Assembly (NCBI RefSeq): GCF_026339935.1
Contig: NZ_JAPEPX010000001.1
Coordinates: 6,475,501 to 6,539,500, forward strand
Direction of reading: 5' to 3'
From: Streptomyces sp. NBC_01551
GTDB lineage: Bacteria > Actinomycetota > Actinomycetes > Streptomycetales > Streptomycetaceae
Length of the DNA: 64,000 nt
Within the stretch, counting starts at the first letter, position 1. Every line of letters begins with the position of its first letter. A model generated the notes under the pieces. That model was given only the letters and a program-made list of their open reading frames with translations. It had not been told where the DNA came from and searched no databases. Positions 34,165-46,100 of this stretch are shown here, piece by piece. Position numbers and translations under genes: made by a program.

Positions 34165-35562
34165 CTACAGGACGAGGGAGAGCAGGAGCACGAAGCCCAG
34201 GCCGCACACGGAGATGATGGTCTCCATCACCGACCAGGTCTTCAGGGTCTGGCCCACGGTCATCCCGAAGTACTCCTTCACCAGCCAGAATCCGGCGTCG
34301 TTGACGTGGCTGAAGAACAGCGAGCCCGCCCCGACGGCGAGGACCAGCAAGGCGGTCTCGGTGGTCGACATGCCCGCCGCGAGCGGGGCCACCAGGCCGG
34401 CCGCCGAGATGGTGGCCACCGTCGCCGAGCCCGTGGCCAGCCGGATGGCCACGGCGATCAGCCAGGCCAGCAGCAGGGTCGGTATCGCCCAGCTCTGCGA
34501 CAGCTCCAGGATCATCTGGCCGACACCGGCGTCGATCAGGGTCTGCTTGAAACCGCCGCCCGCGCCCACGATCAGCAGGATGCCGGCGATCGGCGCGAGG
34601 GACTTCTCCACCGTCACCGAGATCCGCTCCCGGGTGAAGCCGGCGGCCCGGCCCAGCGTGAACATGCCCACCAGCACCGCCGCGAGGAGCGCGATCAGCG
34701 GGGAGCCCGCGACGTCCGTGACCCGCTGCACCGCGTTGGCGGGGTCGTTGACCACGATGTCGACCAACGCCTTGACCAGCATCAGCGCCACCGGCAGCAG
34801 CACGGTGAAGACCGTCGCCCCGAACCGGGGGCGGTGCGCCGGCTCGGCCGACGGGCGCTGCGGCGCCATGTGTTCGGGGGCCGGGATGTCCACCCAGCGC
34901 GCCGCGTACCGGGAGAACAGCGGCCCCGCGATGATCACCGTGGGGAGGGCGACGAGCACGCCGAGGGCGAGGGTGACGCCCAGGTTCGCGTGCAGCGCGT
35001 CGATGGCGACGAGCGGGCCGGGGTGCGGCGGGATCAGGCCGTGCATCACCGAGAGGCCGGCGAGCGCGGGGATGCCGATCCGCATCAGGGAGTAGTTGCC
35101 GCGCTTGGCCACCAGCAGCACCACCGGGATCAGCAGCACGATGCCGACCTCGAAGAAGAGCGGCAGTCCGATCACGGAGGCGATCAGCACCATCGCCCAC
35201 GGCATGGCGCGGCCCTTGGCCTTGGCCAGGATGGTGTCCACGATCTCGTCCGCGCCGCCGGAATCGGCGAGGAGCTTGCCGAGGATCGCACCGAGGGCGA
35301 TGAGTACGCCCACGCCCGCGACGGTCGCGCCCAGCCCGGCGGTGAAGCTGGTGATGGTCTTGGCCAGTGGGGCGCCCGCGAACACGCCGAGGGCGAGCGA
35401 GCCGACGGTCAGGGCCAGGAAGGCGTGCAGCTTCAGCCGGCTGATGAGCAGGACGATGACGGCTATGCCGCCGAGGACGGCTATGCCCAGTTGCGCGTTG
35501 CCGGCCGAGGTGATCGGCTCGGTGGCGGCCGCTGCCAGAGTCTCGACGCTGAGACTGGTCAC
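34165..35562 (-). CDS. gntP: Gluconate permease, GntP family
   Basis: 465 residues from GTG 35562, with GAGGAA upstream. It has about 12-14 hydrophobic segments with family motifs GLIPPHPGPLVAIDALHANLG, VGAGGGFKQTLIDAGVG and LFFSHVNDAGFWLVKEYFGMTVGQTLKTWSVMETI. It is a proton-coupled uptake transporter for gluconate or a related sugar acid. It follows the gluconokinase gene by 12 bases and is probably repressed by the divergent GntR-type regulator. Confidence 0.95.
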   Translation of the reverse strand: MTSLSVETLAAAATEPITSAGNAQLGIAVLGGIAVIVLLISRLKLHAFLALTVGSLALGVFAGAPLAKTITSFTAGLGATVAGVGVLIALGAILGKLLADSGGADEIVDTILAKAKGRAMPWAMVLIASVIGLPLFFEVGIVLLIPVVLLVAKRGNYSLMRIGIPALAGLSVMHGLIPPHPGPLVAIDALHANLGVTLALGVLVALPTVIIAGPLFSRYAARWVDIPAPEHMAPQRPSAEPAHRPRFGATVFTVLLPVALMLVKALVDIVVNDPANAVQRVTDVAGSPLIALLAAVLVGMFTLGRAAGFTRERISVTVEKSLAPIAGILLIVGAGGGFKQTLIDAGVGQMILELSQSWAIPTLLLAWLIAVAIRLATGSATVATISAAGLVAPLAAGMSTTETALLVLAVGAGSLFFSHVNDAGFWLVKEYFGMTVGQTLKTWSVMETIISVCGLGFVLLLSLVL

Positions 35563-35574
35563 GGTGACGGTTCC

Positions 35575-36096
35575 TCAGTTCTGGGGGACGGGGAGCCGGC
35601 GGAGCGCGGCGAGCGCCCGTTCGGTGATCTCTTCGGGGGTTCCGGACACGTCGACGGCCACACCGAGTTCGTCCGGCGCGAGCGGTTCGAGGGTGGCGAA
35701 CTGCGAGTCGAGCAGCGCGGCGGGCATGAAATGGCCCGTGCGGGCGGCCATGCGTTCCTCGATCAGCGGGCGCTCGCCGGTGAGGTGGACGAAGACCGCC
35801 CCGGGGGCGCAGGTGCGCAGCCGGTCGCGGTAGACGCGCTTGAGGGACGAGGCCGCGACCACGCCGCCCCCTCGGCCGGCCCGATCGCGGATCCACTCGC
35901 CGACGGCGTCGAGCCAGGGCCACCGGTCGGCGTCGTCGAGGGGGGTGCCCGCCGACATCTTGGCGACGTTGGCCGCCGGGTGGAAGGCGTCGCCCTCCGC
36001 GTACGGCAGGCCGAGCGCGTCCGCGAGCAGCCGGCCCACGGTCGTCTTGCCCGTGCCAGCCACGCCCATCACCACGATGACGCGCTGGGTGACCAC
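35575..36096 (-). CDS. gntK: Gluconokinase
   Basis: 173 residues from GTG 36096, chosen over an earlier ATG (36138) because GAGGT lies five bases before this GTG and the length then fits the family. P-loop GVAGTGKTT is near residues 10-18, followed by EGDAFHPAANVAKMSAGTPLDDADRWPWLDAV, which binds gluconate, and ASSLKRVYRDRLR. It phosphorylates gluconate to 6-phosphogluconate for the pentose phosphate or Entner-Doudoroff routes. Confidence 0.95.
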   Translation of the reverse strand: MVTQRVIVVMGVAGTGKTTVGRLLADALGLPYAEGDAFHPAANVAKMSAGTPLDDADRWPWLDAVGEWIRDRAGRGGGVVAASSLKRVYRDRLRTCAPGAVFVHLTGERPLIEERMAARTGHFMPAALLDSQFATLEPLAPDELGVAVDVSGTPEEITERALAALRRLPVPQN

Positions 36097-36167
36097 GTCG
36101 TACCTCACTGTCCTGCTCGTCGCTGTCGTCGTTGACATCGGTCTGGTGTGGCACCACTGAAGCGCAT

Positions 36168-36211
36168 TAAGTAGTACTTATTCATGAGTCGAAGGTAAAA
36201 CATCACACCTT
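36168..36211. promoter_or_regulatory. Operator candidates between gntK and the GntR regulator
   Basis: TAAGTA-G-TACTTA (36168-36180) is a perfect 13-bp palindrome. A second inverted repeat, AAGGT-N10-ACCTT, lies at 36192-36211. Both are in the only AT-rich stretch of this divergent spacer. Control of gntK-gntP and of the regulator itself is the natural inference. Confidence 0.6.
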
Positions 36212-36244
36212 TAGTTGGGCTGGGCGTCACCGTACGCTTACGCC

Positions 36245-36985
36245 ATGACCACCGAAGGCCTCCACATCCGTGTACTGGACACCCTCGGCCTCGCGATCAC
36301 GGCGGGGGAGAACCCGCCCGGCAGCGTGCTGCGCACCGACGAGATCGCCGAGCGGTTCGGGGCCTCGCGGACCGTCGTGCGGGAAGTGGTCCGGGTGCTG
36401 GAATCGATGCAACTGGTCGAGTCGCGCCGCCGGGTCGGCGTCACCGTGCGCCCCGCCGAGGAGTGGAACGTCTACGACCCGCAGGTCATCCGGTGGCGGC
36501 TGGCCGGCGCCGACCGGCCGCGCCAGCTGCGCTCCCTGACGGTGCTGCGCTCGGCGATCGAGCCGGTCGCGGCCGGCCTCGCGGCCGCCCGGGCCACCGC
36601 CGAGCAGTGCGCCGAACTCACCGAGGCGGCCCTCGGCATGGTCCGCACCTCGCGCGGCCACCAGCTGGAGGGCTACCTGCGCCACGACATCGCCTTCCAC
36701 CGCATCGTGCTGAACGCCTCCGGCAACGAGATGTTCGCCCGGCTCGGCGACGTCGTCGCCGAGGTCCTCACAGGCCGCACGCAGCACGCGGTGATGTTCG
36801 ACGACCCCGACCCGGCCGCCGTCACCCTCCACGTCCGGGTCGCCGAGGCGATCCGCGAGGGCGACGCGGTGCGCGCGCAGGCCCTGACCGGCGAGATCGC
36901 GGCAGGCGCCCTCGACGAACTCGACGTCCTGGCCCCGACTGCCCAGACCGCCGCGACTGCCCATGGTGAACCGGCCGCGCCTTAG
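36245..36985 (+). CDS. gntR: GntR-type regulator, FadR subfamily (gluconate repressor)
   Basis: 246 residues from ATG 36245. A winged HTH occupies about residues 5-75 (VLRTDEIAERFGASRTVVREVVRVLESMQLVESRRRVGVTVRP). A C-terminal all-helical FCD domain follows, with metal-ligand pattern Asp/His in YLRHDIAFHRIVLNASGN and HVRVAEAIREGD. It would release DNA when gluconate or a phosphorylated form binds. Divergent placement from gntK-gntP with palindromes between supports the role. Confidence 0.9.
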   Translation: MTTEGLHIRVLDTLGLAITAGENPPGSVLRTDEIAERFGASRTVVREVVRVLESMQLVESRRRVGVTVRPAEEWNVYDPQVIRWRLAGADRPRQLRSLTVLRSAIEPVAAGLAAARATAEQCAELTEAALGMVRTSRGHQLEGYLRHDIAFHRIVLNASGNEMFARLGDVVAEVLTGRTQHAVMFDDPDPAAVTLHVRVAEAIREGDAVRAQALTGEIAAGALDELDVLAPTAQTAATAHGEPAAP

Positions 36986-37060
36986 GTAGCCACGCGGGGG
37001 CCGGCGCCGGCTCGGGACTCCGCGAACCGGAGGTGGCCGGCGCTGTGGGATGGTGGTGCC

Positions 37061-37480
37061 ATGACGTTGGAGGACCTCGTCCGGCTGCGCCGGGCACGGG
37101 ATCGGATGGACCGCGAGTACGCCGAGCCGCTGGACGTGCCGGCGCTGGCGCGCTACGCGCTCATGTCACCGGGGCACTTCTCCCGCAGCTTCCGCGCCGC
37201 CTTCGGGGAGACGCCGTACAGCTACCTGATGACGCGCCGGATCGAGCGGGCCAAGGCGCTGCTGCGGCGGGGTGACCTGTCGGTGACCGAGGTCTGCTTC
37301 GCGGTGGGCTGTACCTCGCTCGGATCGTTCAGCTCGCGGTTCACCGAGCTGGTCGGTGAGAGTCCGAGCGCCTACCGGGCCCGCAGCCACGACGACGGCG
37401 CCGCAATCCCGGCCTGCGTCGCCAAGATCCACACGCGCCCGGTCAAGGGTGGGGAAGCGAAACCGGCCCCCCGCCCTTAG
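37061..37480 (+). CDS. AraC-family DNA-binding protein (HTH domain only)
   Basis: 139 residues. Both AraC helix-turn-helix units are present: DVPALARYALMSPGHFSRSFRAAFGETPYSYLMTRRIERAKALL and LSVTEVCFAVGCTSLGSFSSRFTELVGESPSAYRAR. There is no ligand-binding domain, so it resembles SoxS/MarA-size activators. It sits just upstream of a VOC protein and a UvrA-like ATPase on the same strand, probably their regulator. Confidence 0.92.
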   Translation: MTLEDLVRLRRARDRMDREYAEPLDVPALARYALMSPGHFSRSFRAAFGETPYSYLMTRRIERAKALLRRGDLSVTEVCFAVGCTSLGSFSSRFTELVGESPSAYRARSHDDGAAIPACVAKIHTRPVKGGEAKPAPRP

Positions 37481-37490
37481 CGTGAAACGC

Positions 37491-37904
37491 ATGGAAATCA
37501 ACCTTTCCCAGTGCTTCATCGCCGTCGACGACCACGACAAGGCACTCGCCTTCTACCGCGACGTCCTCGGCCTGGAGGTGCGCAACGACGTCGGGTTCGA
37601 GGGCATGCGCTGGGTGACCGTCGGCGCCCCGGCGCAGCCGGACGTCGCGATCGTCCTCGAACCGCCCCTCGCCAACCCGAACGCCTCGCCCGCCGACAAG
37701 CAGGCGATGGCAGAGCTGCTGGCCAAGGGCATGCTGCGCGGAGTGATCTTCTCCACCGACGACGTCGACGCCGCCTTCGCGCGCATCCGCGACGCCGGCG
37801 GCGAAGTGCTCCAGGAACCGGTGGACCAGCCGTACGGCGTCCGCGACTGCGCGTTCCGCGATCCCTCCGGCAACATGCTGCGCTTCAACCAGGTACGCGC
37901 GTAA
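37491..37904 (+). CDS. VOC (glyoxalase/bleomycin-resistance superfamily) protein
   Basis: 137 residues from ATG 37491. Paired VOC half-domains are visible: [40 protein letters not shown] and [27 protein letters not shown] followed by [19 protein letters not shown]. It may bind or modify a toxic small molecule. It lies between an AraC regulator and a UvrA-like protein, a grouping that fits resistance to a DNA-active compound. Confidence 0.88.
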   Translation: MEINLSQCFIAVDDHDKALAFYRDVLGLEVRNDVGFEGMRWVTVGAPAQPDVAIVLEPPLANPNASPADKQAMAELLAKGMLRGVIFSTDDVDAAFARIRDAGGEVLQEPVDQPYGVRDCAFRDPSGNMLRFNQVRA

Positions 37905-37922
37905 CGACCGGTACGGAGAGCG

Positions 37923-40370
<2,448 letters not shown>

Positions 40371-40634
40371 GCGGCGGCCGTCTTCGCCCGGAGACACGGG
40401 TTGTCCATGGCCCGCCGGCCCCAGCCCGGTCTCCCGCGGCCCGCGCAGCGTCCCGGCCCGGGCCTCTCGTCCGGCGGTGTCGTGGCGGCGACCGCCCCCC
40501 GCCCCGAACCCGCCCGGAATCCGACCGTCCTCGACCGCCCCGCGACCGGACTCCGACCCGTCGGCACCGGAGCATGGAGGAAGAGGGCCGGATCCGGCTT
40601 GTAGGGGTGACACGCGCGGTGCGATCCTTCCGCC
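40371..40634. other. Non-coding spacer before the conflict island
   Basis: 264 bases without a convincing coding frame, strong hairpin or palindrome. It presumably holds the promoter of the macro-domain gene, but I cannot place -35 and -10 elements with confidence. Confidence 0.5.
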
Positions 40635-41780
40635 ATGTCGCTCACACAACTGCCCGATCACGGGGCGGTCCTCGCGGAGGTGAGGGAAGTGCGGCGGGCC
40701 GGGATCGTCCGACTGCGTGAGCTCAGGCTTCCTGTGCTCACCGGCATGTCGGTCGGTCCGGGGGAGGGGAGCCCCGGAGAGCCGCGCTTCCCCGCCGTCG
40801 AGCGGCTGCTGCGCACCGCCGTGGCCGCGATGGGCGGCGGGACCCTCCAGGAGGCCGCCGAGTACAGCCTCGGGCTGGCTCAGGGGACCCGGGACTGGCC
40901 GCCCGCCGACCGGCGCCGACGGGCCGCGCAGGTCTACGGCGTCAGCGTGGAGCGGTTCCGCAAGAACCAGGAGCTGATGGTGCTCGGCCAGGTCGCCGAG
41001 CAGCTCGTACGCCTCGCCTCCGGCGCCGCGGAGCAGACCGCGGCGGACCGCCCTACCGCCCCGGCCGGCGCCGAACCGTCCGTGCGGCCGCGCCCGCTCA
41101 CCCCCAGCCACCACCGGATGCCCGTGCGCGCCGGAGGCCACGACCGCCAGGTCACCCTGCACGTGCACGCCGTGGACCTGCTGCGCGACATCGACGTGGT
41201 CGTCTCCCCGTCCAACACCCACCTCGCCCTGCCCGAGCCCTACAAGTCCTCCGTCGCCGCATCCCTGCGCCGCGCCGGCGCCGTCCGCGACCCGGCCGGG
41301 CGGCTCGTCGAGGACCGCGTCCGCGACGAACTCCGCGCCTGGACCGACCGGTTCACCGCGCCCGGACTGCCCGTCGCACCCGGCACCGTGGCCCCGACCG
41401 ACGCCGGAGCCCTCGCCTGGCAGGGCATCCGCCGGATCTACCACGCCGCCGTGGCCGTGCCCCGCCCCGGCACCAACGACTACGACGTGCAGCCCGCCGA
41501 CGTCACCCGGGCCGTCACCCGCGTGTTCGCCCTCCTCGCCGAGGAGAACGGCCGGTCCGCCGACGCCGGCCGGCCCCCGCTCAGGTCGCTCTGCCTGCCC
41601 CTGCTGGGAGCCGGACGCGGCGGGCTCACCGCGACCGAGAGCTTCGCCGCCGTCTGGGCCGCCGTCGAGGCCGAACTGGCGCGGGGCGGCGACTGGGACG
41701 TCCACTTCCTCGTCCGGCGGCCCGAACGGGCCCTGCTCGTGGCAGAGTTACTGGCTCCCACCGAGGAACACGGCCCGTGA
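40635..41780 (+). CDS. Macro-domain (ADP-ribose-binding) protein with helical N-terminal module
   Basis: 381 residues. Residues 1-125 form a helical module (VRRAGIVRLRELRLPVL, AEYSLGLAQGTRDWPPADRRRRAAQVYGVSVERFRKNQELMVLGQVAEQLVRLA) of the kind attached to many Streptomyces conflict proteins. Residues 170-370 read as a macro domain: DIDVVVSPSNTHLALP with N194 in the position of the catalytic or binding Asn, APGTVAPTDAGALAWQGIRRIYHAAV, then RSLCLPLLGAGRGGL. Macro domains bind ADP-ribose and derivatives, and some hydrolyse ADP-ribose-1''-phosphate. A predicted RES NAD+ phosphorylase is encoded two genes downstream. Confidence 0.75.
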   Translation: MSLTQLPDHGAVLAEVREVRRAGIVRLRELRLPVLTGMSVGPGEGSPGEPRFPAVERLLRTAVAAMGGGTLQEAAEYSLGLAQGTRDWPPADRRRRAAQVYGVSVERFRKNQELMVLGQVAEQLVRLASGAAEQTAADRPTAPAGAEPSVRPRPLTPSHHRMPVRAGGHDRQVTLHVHAVDLLRDIDVVVSPSNTHLALPEPYKSSVAASLRRAGAVRDPAGRLVEDRVRDELRAWTDRFTAPGLPVAPGTVAPTDAGALAWQGIRRIYHAAVAVPRPGTNDYDVQPADVTRAVTRVFALLAEENGRSADAGRPPLRSLCLPLLGAGRGGLTATESFAAVWAAVEAELARGGDWDVHFLVRRPERALLVAELLAPTEEHGP

Positions 41781-41793
41781 ACGGAAACCTGAC

Positions 41794-42486
41794 GTGACCA
41801 ACCCCGCCCATCACGCCGACCCGGCGGGCCCGGCGAACCCCTACGCGAGGCTCGCCGCCGCGGCCGCCGAATGGGACGAGCTGCACCCCCGGCTGGCCCC
41901 CGAGGCCCTGCGCCAACTCGCGCTGCTGCTCGCCGCGTTGCGGATCGCCGACCCGGAGGCGGCCGAGCGCGCCGCGCTGCTGGCCGCCCGGCTGCTGGGC
42001 GAGCAGCTGCCCGACCGGTTCCCCGGCGAGAGCCGCCTGACCGCGACCCCGGCGCCCACCGACGCCGTCACCGCCGGCCATCTCGGCTTCAGCGCCGAGG
42101 ACCTGGCCGTCCTCGTCCTCGACGGCCACCGCATGGTCGGCCCGGTGCTCGGCGAGGTCCGCGAACGTCTGCTCGCCGCGCCCTCCCTCGGTGACGCCGA
42201 AGCCCTGGAGGGCGGATGCGACCCGTACGCCCCTGGTCTCATCCGGCTGCACGGCGCCGGCGGAGTCATCCGGCTCCCCGCCTTCCAGTTCGCCGCCGAC
42301 GGCCGGGCCCGCCCGCTGGTCCGCGAGGTGAACGCCCTGTTGGACGCGGACCACGACCCCTGGGGCGCTGCGGACTGGTGGCTCTCCCCGAACGGCTGGC
42401 TGGACGGCGTACCGGCACGGCTGCTCGGCACCCCGCAGGAACAACGCCTCGTCTCCGCCGCAGAGTTACTGACCGAGGGGGAGTAG
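41794..42486 (+). CDS. ParS/MbcA-like antitoxin candidate
   Basis: 230 residues from GTG 41794. The N-terminal half is helical and Ala-rich. The C-terminal 70 residues (LPAFQFAADGRARPLVREVNALLDADHDPWGAADWWLSPNGWLDGVPARLLG) follow the toxin-binding domain of Xre/MbcA/ParS antitoxins, where a W-x-x-x-P-N segment and a final P-x-x-L-L cover the RES active site. No classical HTH is visible, unlike MbcA. The RES toxin-like gene starts three bases after its stop, the usual antitoxin-toxin order. Confidence 0.7.
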   Translation: MTNPAHHADPAGPANPYARLAAAAAEWDELHPRLAPEALRQLALLLAALRIADPEAAERAALLAARLLGEQLPDRFPGESRLTATPAPTDAVTAGHLGFSAEDLAVLVLDGHRMVGPVLGEVRERLLAAPSLGDAEALEGGCDPYAPGLIRLHGAGGVIRLPAFQFAADGRARPLVREVNALLDADHDPWGAADWWLSPNGWLDGVPARLLGTPQEQRLVSAAELLTEGE

Positions 42487-42489
42487 GAC

Positions 42490-43143
42490 GTGCCCAACTA
42501 CCGGCCGCCCGCCGAGCCGGGCGGGACCCCGGCCAAGGTGACCCTCGCCGCCGGCACCCCGCTGTACCGGGTGCACTCCTCCCGGCGCGGCGCGGACTCC
42601 TTCAACCCCGTGCCCTCCCACTGCCTCTACGGGGGCGGGCGGTTCGACTCCACCTCCTGCGACGTGTACGGGCACCTCTATGCCGGGCTCACCCCCGAAG
42701 CGGCGGTCAGCGAGACCGTGCTGCACTCGCTCCCCTTCGACCCGTCGGGCGGGGCGCGCCTCGTGCCCCGGGTGTCCGTCACGGGCCGCCGGCTGTCCGT
42801 GCTGCGGCTCACGGCCGCCGCGGACGTGGTCTCGCTCGTCACCGGGCAGGACCTGGCCGCCGTCCACCAGGACAGCTGGCTCGTGCAGGCGGAGGCCCGC
42901 GACTACCCGTACACCAGGGACTGGGCGCACTGGATCCGCCGCCACACCGACCCCTGGGCGCAGGGGTTCCTCTGGTCCTCGAAACGTGAGCCCGGCGAGC
43001 GGGCGCTGGTCCTGTTCGCCGACCGCTGCCCGCCCGGCCTGCTCGCCGAAACGGCAGACGCGCCCGTCGACTTCGCCACCCCCGAGGGGCGGCGCTGGCT
43101 CGACCAGGCCCTGCTTCCGTACCACGCGCGACTCGCGCCGTAA
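42490..43143 (+). CDS. RES-domain NAD+ phosphorylase-like toxin
   Basis: 217 residues from GTG 42490. TPLYRVHSSRRGADSFNP with R27, AGLTPEAAVSETVLHSLPF with E75 and LWSSKREPGERALVLF with S163 or S164 give the Arg-Glu-Ser triad that names the RES domain. GGRFDS is the usual substrate loop. Characterised RES toxins (MbcT) degrade NAD+ to nicotinamide and ADP-ribose-1''-phosphate. The paired upstream gene looks like its antitoxin. Confidence 0.82.
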   Translation: MPNYRPPAEPGGTPAKVTLAAGTPLYRVHSSRRGADSFNPVPSHCLYGGGRFDSTSCDVYGHLYAGLTPEAAVSETVLHSLPFDPSGGARLVPRVSVTGRRLSVLRLTAAADVVSLVTGQDLAAVHQDSWLVQAEARDYPYTRDWAHWIRRHTDPWAQGFLWSSKREPGERALVLFADRCPPGLLAETADAPVDFATPEGRRWLDQALLPYHARLAP

Positions 43144-43158
43144 GGGGGACGACGACCA

Positions 43159-46100
43159 GTGGACCAGGGCCAGCCCGACCAGCCCGCCGCGTGGCGGGCC
43201 GACCGCGACGCCGTCATGGCCGGCCTCGCCGCCCTCCCGTCCGGTGATCCGCGCGCCCGCGAACTGTGCGGGCGGGCGGGGGACTTGAGCTATCTGCTGT
43301 ACGGGGCGCACGGCGATCCGGAGGACCGGGAGCTCGCCGCCGAGGCCTTCGCACACGCCTTCCGGGGCGCCGGACCCCAGGACGGGCCCGACTGGCCGCT
43401 CCGGCGGGTCAGGTACGCCCACCTGCTCGGCCTGCGCCACGACGAACAGCCGGGCCCGGAGCTGCTGGAGCGCTTCCACGACCTGGCGGAGCGGGGCCTG
43501 GCCGGTCTGCCGGACGACCCGGACCTCGACGGCGCGGCCTCCGTCGCCCGCCGGCTGCTCGCCTTCGCCACCAAGACCCGCTACGAGGCGGCCGAGGACG
43601 ACCGGGAACTCCTCGACGCGGCCCTGTACCGCAACCAGAACGCCCTCGACCATGCGGAGGCCGGCGACGCCGACCTCCACGCCGCCCTGGGCTACCTGTG
43701 GCTGCGCCACGGCGTGCTCGGCGGCGGCGCGCCCTCGTTCGCCAACTCGGTCCGGTACTACACCCTGGTCGTCGGGGCCCGGGACGGGGCGGCGACGGAT
43801 CCCGCTCCGCTCCTGCGCCAGAGCAGGGCCATGGCGCTGGCCCTGCAGGGGTACCACACCATGGACCGGGCCATGCTGGAGGAGGCCCGCGAGGAAACGG
43901 CCGCCGCGCTGGCCGACGTACGCGCGCAGGGCGGCCCGCCGCCGCAGTGGGTGCGCGACGCGGACCTGCGGATCACCTTCATCCGCACGGTGATCGCCGT
44001 CAACTGGCAGGACGAGGCGCAGGGCGCCCTCGCCGAGGCGGACCTCGCGGCCCTCGTCGCGGGACCGCGGGACATGGACGGGCTGGCCGTGCTCCAGCTC
44101 GACACGTTCGGCCGGCTGCTCTGCGCGCGGGGCATGGTCCAGGACCGGCCGAACCTGCTGGACCGGGGCATCGAGATGCTCACCCGGGCGCTGGACCGGT
44201 GGCAGCCGGAACGGGACGGCAAGCCCACCCGGGCGGCGCTGGCTCTCGGCATCGGCCAGAGCCTGCGCCACGACAGCTCACCCGAGCCCGAGCGGCTTCG
44301 CGCCGCTGTCCGCGCGCTGCGCCTCGCCCTCCCGGACGAGGAACTCACCGCCCAGGAGCGTGACTACGCCCTCATGATCCTCATGGACGCGCAGATGCGG
44401 CTGCCGGAGGACGGGCCGCCCGACATCGCGCCGCAGGAGGTGAACCGCATATTCCGCCAGTTGCTGGACGGCGTCCAGAGCGGGACCGCCCTCGACTTCG
44501 GGTCCGACAACCTGATGCTGGCCGACACCCCGGAGGCCCGGCGGCGCTGGGAGAGCCGGATCGGCCCGTTCTACCGGAAGTGGCAGACACTCGAACCGGG
44601 GAGCCGGGAGCAGGCGGAGACCGCGGCCATGTTCCTCGGCGCCATCCACATGATCGACCCGCACGGCGACCGGTTCGGCGAGGACCGCGAGGCGGAGGTG
44701 ACGCGGGTCGTCGAGGAATACGCCCGACAGCACCCCGAGTGGCGGGCGCGCGGGCACGCCCTCCTCGGCATGCGACGGCTCAGCCAGGGCATCTCCGGCG
44801 ATCCGGGGCGCCTCGCCGAGGCGCAGGAGCATTTCGCGGCTGCCCGCGAGGCGGGCCTGGACGACCCCTGGATCGCCTACGCGCAGCAGACGGCGCTCGC
44901 CATGGGGGAGCAGTACAGCGGGGCCACCGGCGGGTTCGCCACCGCGGTGGACAACTGGGTGGGCATGACGGACGCCCTGGAACTGTCACCCCGGCTGCGC
45001 CTCCAGTGGAGGTGCCAGCAGGGCACCGCGCAGACCCTCATCGCCGCCAAACGCGGCGATCTCGGCGCCGCCGACCGGCATCTGGCCGAGGTCGCCGAGG
45101 CCGTCGCGGAGCTGCCGCGCGACGACCTGGCCTGGATCGAGGTCTGGGCCCAGTTCGAGACCGCCCGCGTCGCCCGGGAGGACCTGGCGCACCGGGCCGG
45201 CGCCCCGCGGACCAAGCCGCCCGCCGGTCGCCCGTCGGCCGCGGAACTGCGGGCCAAGGCCGCCACGTACCCGCGCCCGGTCCGCGCCAACCTGCTCGGT
45301 GACATCGGTACCGCGTGGATGCGCGACTTCCTCCAGCCCGCCGACCTCCCGCGACTGAGGGAAGCGCTGGCGCTCGTCGAGGAGGCGCGGGAACTGAGCA
45401 AGGAGGGCAGCGAATCCCGGGTGCGCTTCACCTCCACCGCGGGCACCCTCTACTGCACCCTGGCCATGGCCGCCCCGCAGGTCGCCGGCCGCATCGTCGA
45501 CCGCCAGGCGCTCCGGGACCTGGAGCGGGCGATCGTGCTCCTCCAAGGCGCCGTCGACCTCATGGGCGGTCCCGAGCACCGGCTCTGGGCGTACACCGCC
45601 TTCCCCCTCGGCCGCGCCTACCGGGCGCGCCCCCACGCCTCCCGCGCCGACCGCGAGACCGGCCGCCGGCTCGGCATGGACTCCCTGCGCGGCTACGTGT
45701 GGGCCGCGCTGCTCCAGTCCGGTACGCACGACGCGGCCGACGCGGTCCGGCTGGCCGGCGAGAACTCCGAGGAAGTGGTCCGCTGGTGCCTGGCCGACGG
45801 CGCCCTGGAGGAGGCCGTCCAGGCCCTCGACGCCTGCCGGGGCCTGGTCCTGCACACGGCGACGACCAGCCGCTCCGTCCCCGACCTGCTCGCCGCGGCC
45901 GGCCGGGAGGACCTCGCCGGGGCGTGGCGGGGCGCGGGGGCCGAGGCGGACGCCGTCCCCACGGCCCTGCGCCGCGAAGTGCTGGCGGTCCTCGCCGCCG
46001 CGGCGGGCTCCCTGCTCGACCCGCCCGGCGCGGCCGAGATCGGCGAACGGCTGCGCTCCCTGCGCAAGGACGCCCTCGTCTACCTCGTCCCCGCCTCCTT

